From NCBI GenBank assembly GCA_035266845.1, contig DATFMP010000033.1, positions 62,001 through 126,000 on the forward strand: a stretch of 64,000 nucleotides of DNA. Direction: 5' to 3'. This DNA comes from DATFMP01 sp035266845 (lineage in GTDB: Bacteria; SAR324; JACQKK01). Position numbers and translations under genes: made by a program. The notes below the pieces were generated by a model that was given only the letters and a program-made list of their open reading frames with translations, had not been told where the DNA came from and searched no databases. Positions 25,263 to 34,119 of this stretch are shown piece by piece (positions within the stretch are counted from its first letter, which is position 1; each line of letters starts with the position of its first letter).

Positions 25263-26489
25263 TCAGGCGCGGCGGTTGACCGCGGCCGCCGGCGGCGCGG
25301 CCGCGCCCGGTGCGCCTTGCGCCATGTGGCGGCTGTGCAGATCCTCGATGGAGGCCAGCAGTAGGGCCTCGTCCATCTCGTGCACCTCGAAGCCCATGCC
25401 GATCTCGCGGAGCAGCGTGATGTGCAGGCTACCGCCCAGATGCTCGCGAAATTCCTGCAAGCCCCGCAGCACGCTGTGCTCGCCGTCCGGCTCCCGGGCC
25501 GCCAGCTCATCCGCCCACAGGGGCAGGCCGATCGTCTCCAGCAGGGCGACCACGCGGTCGGCCGCCGCGGACTCCAGGTAGCCACGCTTGGCGGAATACA
25601 GCGTATCCAGCGCGATACCGATGGCCACGGCCTCCCCGTGGCGCAAGCGGTGGTGGCTCATCGCCTCCAGCTTGTGCGCGGCCCAGTGGCCGAAGTCCAG
25701 CGGTCGTGCGCTGCCCTGCTCAAAGGGATCGCCGGAGGTGGCAATGTGCGCCAGGTGGATTTCCGCCGAGCGCCGCACCAGATGCTCCAGCGGCTCCCGC
25801 TCGGCCCGCGCCAGACGCTCGGCGTTCGCCTCCAGGAAGGCGTAGAAGCCGGGGTCGCGGATCAGGGCCACCTTCACCGCCTCGGCCATGCCGGCGATCT
25901 TGTCGCGGTGCTCCAGCGTCTCCAGGAAGGCGCTGTCGTTCAGCACGGCGAATGGGGGCACGAAGGCGCCCACGTAGTTCTTCTTGCCGAACAGATTGAT
26001 GCCGTTCTTCACGCCCACGCCGGAATCGTCCTGCGACAGCACGGTGGTGGGAATGCGCACCACGCGCACACTGCGGTGGGCGATGGCCGCGGCGAAGCAG
26101 GCCATGTCCAGCACAGCGCCTCCGCCGATCACGATCAGGTAGGAGTGCCGGTCGATGCCGTAGCGGCTGGTCAGCTCCACCAGGTCCAGCACGTGCTGCA
26201 GGTCGTTCTTGGCCGCCTCCCCGCCCGGCACCGGCACCGGATCGGCCACCAGCTCAAGTGTGGTGCCGTGGTGATGGAAGTAGGCGCCGATGGCTGCGCC
26301 CAAACCCGGGTGCGCGGCCGCCACGTTCTCGTCCACCACCACCAACGCACGGTGCCGCTTGTCCGGCTCGCGCCGCGCCAGAGTGTCCCGCAGCAGCGGA
26401 TTGCGCACGTCGAACACGTCCCGTGTGAAGTGCACGGGAAAGTCGAACTGCACGTCGACGCGCTGGTGAATCGTGGACATGAACGCCAT
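25263..26489 (-). CDS. eboD: 3-dehydroquinate synthase-like protein EboD
   Basis: About 408 residues of the sugar-phosphate cyclase superfamily. NAD-binding GGGAVLD and the PTTVLSQDDSGVGVKNGIN segment are present, as are the metal ligands in GMAEAVKVALI (Glu), DFGHWAAHKLE (His) and LRHGEAVAIGIALD (His). EboD-type proteins are distinct from housekeeping AroB; the tail ending PPAAAVNRRA is unusual. Starts at 26489 (MAFMSTIHQ) or 26480 (MSTIHQ) are both possible; the reading frame extends further upstream without a ribosome site. First gene of the ebo operon, with eboE 26 bases downstream. Confidence 0.85.
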   Translation of the reverse strand: MAFMSTIHQRVDVQFDFPVHFTRDVFDVRNPLLRDTLARREPDKRHRALVVVDENVAAAHPGLGAAIGAYFHHHGTTLELVADPVPVPGGEAAKNDLQHVLDLVELTSRYGIDRHSYLIVIGGGAVLDMACFAAAIAHRSVRVVRIPTTVLSQDDSGVGVKNGINLFGKKNYVGAFVPPFAVLNDSAFLETLEHRDKIAGMAEAVKVALIRDPGFYAFLEANAERLARAEREPLEHLVRRSAEIHLAHIATSGDPFEQGSARPLDFGHWAAHKLEAMSHHRLRHGEAVAIGIALDTLYSAKRGYLESAAADRVVALLETIGLPLWADELAAREPDGEHSVLRGLQEFREHLGGSLHITLLREIGMGFEVHEMDEALLLASIEDLHSRHMAQGAPGAAAPPAAAVNRRA

Positions 26490-26700
26490 TCCGCAAGGAT
26501 GTGACCGCGCGCGGGGAGCGCGCCAGAACCGAGCTGCTGACGAGGGGGACCCCCGACCCCGAACCCACCTTGGCACTATGAACGAATTGCGGCTTGCGCG
26601 GCAAGTATGGCGCGTTGGCAGTGACCGGCGAGGAGGGAGCCGGCCGCTGAGTGCGTGTCCACGCGGCCGGCCAGGCGGAAAGCAATGGGGGCACAGCGTC

Positions 26701-26736
26701 CGCCGGTGCGCCCCGACGCTGGGGGACGCACCGGCG
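26701..26736 (-). terminator. GC-rich hairpin downstream of the broken lipase-like gene
   Basis: A perfect 10-bp stem CGCCGGTGCG/CGCACCGGCG with an inner CCCC/GGGG pairing. It lies 25 bases past the pseudogene's last stop and about 210 bases before eboD. There is no U-tract, so it may be a rho-independent-like stem or only an mRNA end structure. Confidence 0.35.
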
Positions 26737-26760
26737 GTGCCGCGGTGACACCGGCTGGTG

Positions 26761-28071
26761 TCACCTCCCCCCGTCGATGTTGTTCATGGCGCGGCCACCG
26801 ATGGAATGGAAGGATGCGCGGTGGCCCTCCGTCGCCGGGACGAACACCAGCGGATCGTCCGCCATCACGGCCTTCACCGACACGGGCCGGATATGCGCCC
26901 GGAAGCGCTGGTTGAGCACACGGATGAAGGCGTTGGCGATGACGGCGTGGGCCGTGTTGGTGGGATGGATGCCGTCCAGGGTGAACACGCCGCCCAGGAA
27001 GTCCGTGGTCAGGTGCCGGCCGTCCACCCACAGGCCGAAGGTGTCCACGTAGTTCAGCAGGGCGTTTACATCCACCACGGGTGCATGGTGCGCAGTGGCC
27101 TCCTCGGCGATGATGGCGTTGAAAGCCGCGGTGGCCTCCTGCATGGCCACGATCTCATCGGCGCGCACCACCACGTCCAGCGCATAGGGGCCGTCCAGAT
27201 CGTCCGGCAGGGGCACCAACCCCGCGCCCAGTGCCTCCCACGCCGTGGGCGTGACTTAGTCCCCAGGCTGCAGCCCCAGCGCTGCCATGGGCACACCGGA
27301 GATCGCCTGCACCATCTCTGCTGACGTGAGGTAGGGAAGCGTCGCGACGTCCGGGATGTTCGCCACCACCAGCGTGGCCCCCGTGGCGGCGAACCGGTCC
27401 ATCAGCGCGTGGTAGGCCTACCGGAACGTGTCCTCGGCCGTGGTGAAGCGCCCATCGGCAAAGATGGCGGACCACAGCACGTCGTTGCTGCCCAGCCACA
27501 CGAAGATTGCGGTGGGCTACAGCGCCTCGGCCCAGTCCACCTGGCTCATCGGCGTACCGTCCGCATTGCGCGCCGGGCCCAGCACCAGGTTGGACAGCCC
27601 CATGTAAATGGGCTCGTAGGGCCCGTGAAACGGCGAGCTGTCGTGGCGGTACAACGCGTCCTGCACGCGGGCGCCGGGCACGGAGAGGTTGAACGGCTGC
27701 ACGGACGGATCGATGCGGGTGCCGTACAGCTCGGACTTGGGTTCGATCACGGGCGGCGGCCCCGGATCCACCAGCGTCAGCGCGGCCGGGAAGCCCGGCT
27801 CGGAGATCAGCGGCAGCGGCAACTCCACTCCCGCCTGCTGCGCCACGAGGCTCGCATAGCCGTGGATTTGCTGCGAGCCCAGCAAGGAGCTGTTCTGGTA
27901 ACCGGCGGAGATGGAATCGCCCACCACCACCAGCCGCGACAGATCGATGCTGCGATGGCCGTGGGCGTGGGCCAGAGCCGGCAGCGCCAGCAGCAACGCC
28001 ATCAGACCCAGGTAGGCGGCGCGGTGCGTCGCCGCGCGCGGGTTCCAGCGGATTGTCGGGGTGCGCATCAT
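26761..28071 (-). pseudogene. SGNH/GDSL-type lipase or esterase, three in-frame stops
   Basis: One uninterrupted frame of 437 codons encodes a secreted SGNH hydrolase but carries TAG at 27519-27517, TAG at 27420-27418 and TAA at 27258-27256. A signal peptide (AYLGLMALLLALPALAHA) precedes block I, VVVGDSISAGYQN, with the catalytic Ser. FVWLGSNDVLW (block III-like) lies between the first two stops, and the catalytic Asp-His pair (DGIHPTN) lies beyond the third. There is no indel, so each stop is a point change; two would be CAG to TAG. The ATG at 28071 has a strong GGAGG site. Either a young pseudogene or sequencing error; a truncated product would lack the catalytic Asp/His. Confidence 0.8.
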
Positions 28072-28266
28072 CCCCTCCTCCTTTGCGATCGTTAAAGGTG
28101 CGCCTCTGGTTGCAGGCGTCTTGAGAAGCCACGGGGGGCTCCGCATGGACGCATCCTGCGCGCCCTGCCCCTACAGCATGGTCACCGGCACCTTACGGAT
28201 CGCTTACACGGAGGAAATTCGATGGGGAGCGGCGCACCGGCGCGGGCCGTCCAGCGCCCTGAGCAC

Positions 28267-28791
28267 CTACGGCACGTAGGCCTTGCCGGCCAGCACCACC
28301 TTGTGGGCAATGCCCACGGCATCGAACAGCGCCTTGGAGGGCGCACTGCTGTGGTAGTCGTACTCCGCCACCACGGCCACGATGCCCGCCTGCAGGATCA
28401 GCTTGGCGCAGGACTGGCAGGGAAACAGCGTGCAGTAGAGCGTGCCGCCCTTGAGCGCGATGCCCTCGCGGGCGGCCCAGGCGATGGCGTTCTGCTCGGC
28501 GTGGATGGTGCGGATGCACGATTTCTTGCGCACCAAGTAGCGCCCCGGCTCCGGCTCGTAGAAAGCCTCACCCCCCGTGGGCGGCGTGTCCATGTCCACC
28601 CACGTCTCCTGGAACTCGTGGCCCACGTCGTCGCAGTGCGGCAAACCCTGGGGCGAGCCCACGTAACCCGAGGCCAGGATGCGGCTCTCCTTGAGGATCA
28701 GCGCGGAGCAGCGGCCCCGGTCACAGGTGGCGCGGGCCTGCGTGGCCCGCAGGATGTTCAGCGCCCACTCCTCCACGGTCGGTCGGGTCAT
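28267..28791 (-). CDS. dCMP/CMP deaminase family protein
   Basis: A 174-residue zinc-dependent deaminase of the deoxycytidylate deaminase family, converting dCMP to dUMP for dTTP synthesis. Zinc ligands and the proton-shuttling Glu are visible in IRTIHAEQNAIAWAAREG, and LFPCQSCAKLILQAG gives the Cys pair. RGRCSALILKESRILASGY and the HCDDVGHEF segment are typical of the dCMP subfamily. The start at 28791 (MTRPTVEEWALNIL) matches the family length. A copy of the hairpin repeat lies about 150 bases upstream of it. Confidence 0.9.
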   Translation of the reverse strand: MTRPTVEEWALNILRATQARATCDRGRCSALILKESRILASGYVGSPQGLPHCDDVGHEFQETWVDMDTPPTGGEAFYEPEPGRYLVRKKSCIRTIHAEQNAIAWAAREGIALKGGTLYCTLFPCQSCAKLILQAGIVAVVAEYDYHSSAPSKALFDAVGIAHKVVLAGKAYVP

Positions 28792-28938
28792 GGTGCTCCG
28801 TCCCTCGTTCGCGTGCACTCCCTGGGGCCTGGACCCCGCGACCGCACCCCGGTCGCCTGCGGGACCTTGTGCACGGAACCGCGGCGATGCGCAATGCCCT
28901 CGTGGCCACCAGGCGTGATGGAACCCAGCCACCGGGGC

Positions 28939-29148
28939 TAGGTTCTGTTTTGAAAAGCATGATGGTGATGGGGGCGTTGCCCCCACACCAGGGAGCATGG
29001 CTCCCTGGACTCTCATTGCGGACAAGACCCCGCTGGGCTTCGTCAGGGACCGTATCGGGGGTGTGGGGGCCCTTGGCCCCCGCACGGTATGTCTTGTGGT
29101 TCTTATGCGGCTGAGCCGCTTAAGAACCCTTTTCCAAACACAGCCTAG
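28939..29148. repeat. Interspersed hairpin repeat, copy B
   Basis: About 210 bp with the best-preserved ends of the three copies: CTAGGTTCTGTTTTGAAAAG on the left, and CTAGGCTGTGTTTGGAAAAG for the right end read on the other strand. Internal hairpins in the same order as the other copies are GGGGGCGTTGCCCCC, CAGGGAGCATGGCTCCCTG, GGGGGCCCTTGGCCCCC and GCGGCTGAGCCGC. It lies between the deaminase and ABC importer operons. No coding capacity. Confidence 0.85.
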
Positions 29149-29347
29149 TGCGGGAAGACGGGTGCGGCGGAAGGAGGGACGACAGGCGCACTCTCCTGTC
29201 GCTGGAACAGAGTGACCCTGCTGGTGGCCCGTCAGGGCATGACTCTGGGCTACAGAGGGGCCACCGCCCCCTGCCGGAGGGTAGGGGTGTGGAGGAGGGA
29301 GGCAGCGCCTTCCTCCTCCACAAATCCGAAGATTGGCGCTTGATCGC

Positions 29348-30055
29348 CTACTCGCTTTGCACGGCCCCGGCGAGGGCGAGCACACGCTCCTCGTCCTGGG
29401 CCAGCTCATCGGCGGTGCCATCGAAGACCACGCGGCCGTCGTTGAGCACGTACACGCGATCCGCCACACCCAGGCCCAGGCGCACGTTCTGCTCCACGAG
29501 CAGCACGGAGATGCCCTCCGCACGCATGGCCTTGACCACCTCGAACACCTCCTTGACGATGAGCGGGGCCAAGCCCTGGGAGGGCTCGTCCAGCAGCAGG
29601 AGGCGGGGATTGAGCAGCAGCGCGCGGGCGATGGCCAACATCTCCAACTCGCCCCCGGAGAGCTGTCGCCCCTGGTTGGTGCGACGCTCCGCCAAGCGCG
29701 GAAAGATGCCGTAAATGCGCTCGATGGTCCAAGGCCCGGGTCGGTTCTTGGGTACGCGCAGGTTCTCCTCCACCGTCAGGTTGGGGAAGATGCGGCGGCC
29801 CTCCGGCACGTACCCCACGCCTTCTCCGGCGATGCGGAAGGCGGGCCACTGCGTGACGGCCTTGCCGAAAAGCTGCACGTGGCCCTCGCGCGGCGGTGTG
29901 AGGCCCATCACGCTGCGCAGCGTGGTGGTTTTGCCCGCGCCGTTGCGGCCCAGGAGCGTAACGATTTCCCCTTCGCGCACGGTGAAGCCCACGCCGTGCA
30001 GGATGTGGCTCTTGCCGTAGTAGGTCTGCAGTTCTGCAACTTCCAGCGCGTTCAT
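29348..30055 (-). CDS. livF: Branched-chain amino acid/amide-type ABC transporter ATPase (LivF-like)
   Basis: A 235-residue cytoplasmic ATPase of the hydrophobic amino acid/urea uptake family. Walker A GRNGAGKTT, signature LSGGELEMLAIARAL, Walker B LLLLDEPSQGLAP and a switch His region (LLVEQNVRLGL) are all intact. It overlaps livG by 4 bases (ATGA) and is the last gene of the operon SBP-livH-livM-livG-livF. Substrate cannot be read from an ATPase. Confidence 0.92.
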   Translation of the reverse strand: MNALEVAELQTYYGKSHILHGVGFTVREGEIVTLLGRNGAGKTTTLRSVMGLTPPREGHVQLFGKAVTQWPAFRIAGEGVGYVPEGRRIFPNLTVEENLRVPKNRPGPWTIERIYGIFPRLAERRTNQGRQLSGGELEMLAIARALLLNPRLLLLDEPSQGLAPLIVKEVFEVVKAMRAEGISVLLVEQNVRLGLGVADRVYVLNDGRVVFDGTADELAQDEERVLALAGAVQSE

Positions 30056-30801
30056 TCCTCTTTACCCAGGTAGGCGGCCTGCACGGCCTCGTTGCCGGCG
30101 ATTTCGTCCGGGGTTCCACTGGCCAGTACAGCGCCTTGCGCCAGCACGGTGATGCGATCGGCGAGCCGGAACACCAGTGACATGTCGTGCTCAATCAGCA
30201 CGATGGTCAGCTTCTCCGTGCGATGCAGCTGCTGCATCAGCTCGGTGGCGTCCTCGGTCTCCTGATCGCCCATGCCCGCCGTGGGCTCGTCCAGCAGCAG
30301 CAGGCGTGGCTGCAGCGATAGCGCCAAGCCGATCTCGACCGCTCGCTGGTCGCCGTGGGAAAGCTCGCCCACCAGGCGGTTCGCCTTGGTGGAGAGCCCC
30401 ACGCGCTCGACGAGGCGGTGCACCTGCTCGCGCACGTTGGCCGCCTCCGCGCGGGAGAGCCAGGGCCGCAGGCGATAGCCCGCGGCTATCTCCGTGCTGA
30501 TGCGCAGGTTCTCCTCCACCGTCAGTTCCGGAAAGATCTCCGTGATCTGGAAGGTGCGAGCGATGCCAGCCCGCACGCGACGGTACGGAGGCAACTGGTG
30601 GATGTCCACGTCCCCGAAACGGATCGTGCCCGCGGTGGGGGGCAGCAGCCCGCTGATGAGGTTGAACACGGTGGTCTTGCCCGCGCCGTTGGGCCCGATC
30701 ACGGCGTGCAACTCGCCGGGCTCCACATGGAATGACACGTCGTTGACGGCCACCAGGCTACCGAAGTGCTTGCTGAGGTTGCTAACTTGGAGAAGGCTCA
30801 T
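30052..30801 (-). CDS. livG: Branched-chain amino acid/amide-type ABC transporter ATPase (LivG-like)
   Basis: A 249-residue ATPase. Walker A is GPNGAGKTT and Walker B LLLLDEPTAGM. The signature is an unusual LSHGDQRAVEIG in place of LAYGQQRRLEI, and the long LivG-type insertion PPYRRVRAGIARTFQ is present. The start at 30801 overlaps the livM stop by 4 bases. It pairs with LivF to power the importer. Confidence 0.92.
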   Translation of the reverse strand: MSLLQVSNLSKHFGSLVAVNDVSFHVEPGELHAVIGPNGAGKTTVFNLISGLLPPTAGTIRFGDVDIHQLPPYRRVRAGIARTFQITEIFPELTVEENLRISTEIAAGYRLRPWLSRAEAANVREQVHRLVERVGLSTKANRLVGELSHGDQRAVEIGLALSLQPRLLLLDEPTAGMGDQETEDATELMQQLHRTEKLTIVLIEHDMSLVFRLADRITVLAQGAVLASGTPDEIAGNEAVQAAYLGKEE

Positions 30802-31736
30802 GCGCGGGCCCTCTTCAAGATCCCCAGCACGCCACGGGGGAAGAACAGCACCACCAGCACGAAGAACAGGCCGATGAAGGACATCCAGTTCTGCGTAAGG
30901 CTGGACAGGTAATCCTGCAGCACGACGAACATCGCCGCGCCCAGCAATGGCCCCCAGAACGAGCGCATCCCGCCCATCACCGCCATGATCACCAGGTCGC
31001 CCGAGAAGGACCAGTGCAGCACACGGGGATCGGCGAAATTGTTCAGCAGGGCATACATGGTGCCCGCCAGGCTGGCGAACAGACACGAGATGACCCAGGC
31101 AAGCAGGATGTGGCGCTCGATGGGCAGCCCCAGGAAGCGGGCCCGCTGCTCGTTCTCGCGGATGGAAAGTTGCACGCGCCCGAGCGGCGAGTTCAGCAGC
31201 ACCGCCATGATGCCCACGGCCAGGGCGAAGAAGAGGAGCACGAAATAGTAGTAGGCCACCTCGCTGTGCAGCAGGTCGATCGTCCAGGGGCCCAGGTGCA
31301 GGGGCTGACGGGTGAAGTCACCCAGACCGTCGTCACCGCCCGTCACCGAGTTCCAGCGGAACGCGATGAAATAGAACACCTGACCGAAGGCGATCGTGAC
31401 CATCGCGAAGTAGATGCCCCGCAGCCGCACGATCATGGGGCCGATCACGATGGCCGCCAGCGTGCCTGCCAGCGTTCCCACGAGCACTGCCTCCATCGTG
31501 CCCATGCCCAGATACTTGATGGCCATGCCCGCGCCATAGGCACCCAGGCCCACATACGCGGCATGCCCAAAGGAGAGCACGCCGGTATGGCCCAGCAGGT
31601 AGTTCAGGGCCATGGCCCCCAATCCCAGCACCAGCACACGCGTTCCCAGCGTGGTGTAGCCGCCCACCAGCGTAAGCCAGTAGGGCGCCAGCAGCAGGAC
31701 GGCCCAAATGCCGGCCAAAGTCCAGATTCGCCTCAC
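30798..31736 (-). CDS. livM: ABC transporter permease (LivM-like)
   Basis: A 312-residue inner-membrane permease with about nine to ten hydrophobic helices. The family signature GHTGVLSFGHAAYVGLGAYG is near residue 50, and the coupling-helix region LSIRENEQRARFLG is near residue 190. Its start overlaps the livH stop by 4 bases. Typical LivM/UrtC length and layout. Confidence 0.92.
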   Translation of the reverse strand: MRRIWTLAGIWAVLLLAPYWLTLVGGYTTLGTRVLVLGLGAMALNYLLGHTGVLSFGHAAYVGLGAYGAGMAIKYLGMGTMEAVLVGTLAGTLAAIVIGPMIVRLRGIYFAMVTIAFGQVFYFIAFRWNSVTGGDDGLGDFTRQPLHLGPWTIDLLHSEVAYYYFVLLFFALAVGIMAVLLNSPLGRVQLSIRENEQRARFLGLPIERHILLAWVISCLFASLAGTMYALLNNFADPRVLHWSFSGDLVIMAVMGGMRSFWGPLLGAAMFVVLQDYLSSLTQNWMSFIGLFFVLVVLFFPRGVLGILKRARA

Positions 31737-32602
31737 GTCAACCTCCCTTCTTCACCAAACAGGCCGCGGGGCCGGACCAGCAGCACCAAGCCCATCATGA
31801 TATAAATGACCGCCTCGCTGGCCGAGGGGAAGAACACGGTGGTCACGCCAGAGGCCACGCCGATCAGCAGGCCGCCCACCAGGGTGCCCGGCAGGCTGCC
31901 CATGCCACCGATAATGATGGCGATGAAGCTGGGCATGATCAGCGCGTTGCCCATGGTGGGCTGCAGACCCAGCATGCCCGCCGCCAGCACGCCCGCCAGC
32001 CCCGCCAGGTAGATTCCCAGGCCGAAGTTCATCGAGCGCAGCGCCCGCACGTTGACACCCAGGGACGACACCGTCTCCAGGTCCTGCGTGCCCGCCCGGA
32101 TGCGGATGCCGAGGCGCGTGCGGCTGAGCACCAGGAACAGTCCCCCCACCGCCAACACCACAATCACCATCATGAACACGCGGTAACCCGTGATGAAAAA
32201 GAACTGCGTGCTTAGCGGCCGGGCCAGCCAGGCCGGAATCACGAATGGCAGCCCCTGGGGGCCCCAGGTGAAGCGCGTGATGTCCTCGAACATGAACGCC
32301 AGCCCGAAGGTGAGCAGCAGGCTGTAGAGCGGGTCCTGCCCGTACAGGCGCCGGATCAGCACGCGCTCGATCACGATGCCCAGCGCGGCGGTGAGGATGG
32401 GCGCCAGCAAGAGTGCGCCCCAGAATCCCACGTACGGCAGCAGCGTGTAGGCGATGTAGGCGCCCAACGCCAGAAACCCGCCATGGGCGAAGTTGATGAT
32501 CCCGCTCAGGTTCAGGATCAGTGACAGGCCCAGTGCCATCAGGGCATAGAACGCCCCGATGATCAGGCCATTGGTCACGTTGAACAGAATCAGCGTGGAC
32601 AT
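31733..32602 (-). CDS. livH: ABC transporter permease (LivH-like)
   Basis: A 289-residue inner-membrane permease with about eight helices. NLSGIINFAHGGFLALGAYI is the LivH/UrtB signature near residue 30, and GSLPGTLVGGLLIGV is near the C-terminus. It is separated from the binding-protein gene by 245 bases containing a strong hairpin, a common arrangement that lowers permease expression relative to the binding protein. Confidence 0.92.
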   Translation of the reverse strand: MSTLILFNVTNGLIIGAFYALMALGLSLILNLSGIINFAHGGFLALGAYIAYTLLPYVGFWGALLLAPILTAALGIVIERVLIRRLYGQDPLYSLLLTFGLAFMFEDITRFTWGPQGLPFVIPAWLARPLSTQFFFITGYRVFMMVIVVLAVGGLFLVLSRTRLGIRIRAGTQDLETVSSLGVNVRALRSMNFGLGIYLAGLAGVLAAGMLGLQPTMGNALIMPSFIAIIIGGMGSLPGTLVGGLLIGVASGVTTVFFPSASEAVIYIMMGLVLLVRPRGLFGEEGRLT

Positions 32603-32660
32603 GCCGGTTCAGACCCCTTTTTGAGTTTGGATTCCATCGGTTATCGGTATGGGTGAAAGC

Positions 32661-32681
32661 GGGGCCCGCACAGCGGGCCCC
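32661..32681 (-). terminator. Hairpin between binding-protein and permease genes (attenuator-like)
   Basis: A perfect 9-bp stem GGGGCCCGC/GCGGGCCCC with a 3-base loop. It lies in the 245-base gap downstream of the binding-protein gene and upstream of livH. There is no U-tract; it probably stabilises the upstream message or partly attenuates read-through. Confidence 0.5.
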
Positions 32682-32847
32682 CAGACGTCAGATTGCGTGC
32701 GTCGTGCAAGCCATCCCTGCAGCCCGCGGCGGCCCGGCGCCGGTTGGCGCGCGGGCTCCTCCCTCGCCGCGAGACCCAGCCCCCGTGCCGCGAAAGCAGC
32801 AGTGAGGGCCGGGCGCAGGAAGCTCGAACGCACGGAAGGAACGGCGA

Positions 32848-34119
32848 CTAGGCCGGCCACTTCAGGACGCAGCCGGTTTCCGAAGCCGGAAGCGCGGCCT
32901 TGCTGCCATCCACCAGTTGCGTCACGTCGAACAGGTCTTCCCGGTCGTCGCCGCCGTGCTTCTTGGCATGACCAACGAACAGGGTCGGCATGAGCTGGTG
33001 GTCGCCCGCACGGTAGAACGGCTTGCCCGGCTGCAGCGCCACGTCCGAAGGCAGGTGGTAGCCCTGCAGGGCCTTCGCCAGCTTCACGGCGTTCAGCGTC
33101 TTCTCCTGATTCGCGATCAGGGCGAAGGTGTAGGCCGACGTGTAGCCGAACCACGTACGCGCCGTGGGCACCTTGCCCGTGCGCTTGCGGATTTCGGAGA
33201 CGAACTTGGCCACGTGGTGGTTGTTCTTCTGCTTCCAATACCACTCGAACACCCAGGTGCCGATGCGCGCCTCGGGCGGCAGAGCTTCCAGGTTCTCGAG
33301 CTCCTGCTGGGCGCCAGCGATGTGCATCTGCTTGTCCAGCCCGAACTGCACGGCCTGCTTGAGGGTGTTCACGGCATCCTGACCGGCGGTGAGCACGATC
33401 AGCACGTCCGGCTTGGCGGCCTGGGCCTTGATCAGGTAGGCCGAGAAGTCCGAGGTGCCCAGCGGGGTCAGGTCTGCGCCGACTTCCGTACCGCCATACT
33501 TCTTGAGCTGGTATTCGAACCCGCTCTGCAGCGTATGGCCGAAGGCGTAGTCCGGCGTGATGAAATACCACTTCTTGCCGTACTTGTTGATGAGGGTCTT
33601 GCCCACCGAAGCGGTTTCCATGAACGTCGTGTTGCACACGCGGAACACGTTCCAGTGGCACTGCTTGCCGGTCACGGCATCGGTGTGACCGCCGGAGACG
33701 ACGTGCAGCACGCCCTTCTCGCTGGACACCTGACCGAGCGCCAGAGCGATGGCGGAGTTCACGTCGCCGATCAGGAAGCTGACCTTGTCGCGGTCGATCA
33801 GCTTGCGCGCTTTCTGCACGCCCGTACCCACGTCATTGGCGGAGTCTTCCACCAGCAGTTCCACCTTGCGGCCCATGATGCCGCCGTGGGCATTGACGTG
33901 ATCCACGGCCAGGTGCGCACCGATGACCTCATTCTTGGCCAGCGCCGCATAGGCGCCGGTGAGGGGATCGACCATGCCGATCTTGATCGGCACCTCGCCC
34001 CGGGCCTTGATGATGAATGGAGCCGAGATCACCTGCGTGGCGCCCAGCGCCAGCCCGGTCTTAAGCAGCGTGCGCCGGTTCATTTTGAATCCGTCGGACT
34101 TCGACTGTTGGTCACTCAT
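32848..34119 (-). CDS. Periplasmic substrate-binding protein, Tat-exported (LivJ/UrtA family)
   Basis: A 423-residue type-I periplasmic binding protein. The N-terminus is a twin-arginine signal (MNRRTLLKTGLALGATQ, near residues 13-30), and the mature domain opens with PIKIGMVDPLTGAYAALAKN. Family segments are LVEDSANDVGTGVQKARKLI and DYAFGHTLQSGFEYQLKKYG. The ATG has a good CAGGGAG site. First gene of the importer operon. Members bind branched-chain amino acids, amides or urea. The biuret/allophanate and urease genes in this window make a ureide or short amide attractive, but sequence alone does not decide. Confidence 0.88.
   Translation of the reverse strand: MSDQQSKSDGFKMNRRTLLKTGLALGATQVISAPFIIKARGEVPIKIGMVDPLTGAYAALAKNEVIGAHLAVDHVNAHGGIMGRKVELLVEDSANDVGTGVQKARKLIDRDKVSFLIGDVNSAIALALGQVSSEKGVLHVVSGGHTDAVTGKQCHWNVFRVCNTTFMETASVGKTLINKYGKKWYFITPDYAFGHTLQSGFEYQLKKYGGTEVGADLTPLGTSDFSAYLIKAQAAKPDVLIVLTAGQDAVNTLKQAVQFGLDKQMHIAGAQQELENLEALPPEARIGTWVFEWYWKQKNNHHVAKFVSEIRKRTGKVPTARTWFGYTSAYTFALIANQEKTLNAVKLAKALQGYHLPSDVALQPGKPFYRAGDHQLMPTLFVGHAKKHGGDDREDLFDVTQLVDGSKAALPASETGCVLKWPA

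Noticed and set aside
27256..27519. Amber/ochre codon reassignment to explain internal stops
   Set aside because: TAG is used as a genuine terminator at 3474 and 50037, among others, and no suppressor tRNA is seen.
29348..34119. Firm naming of the importer as urea-specific UrtABCDE
   Set aside because: Liv and Urt systems share all motifs visible here; the binding protein has no urea-specific signature I can confirm.
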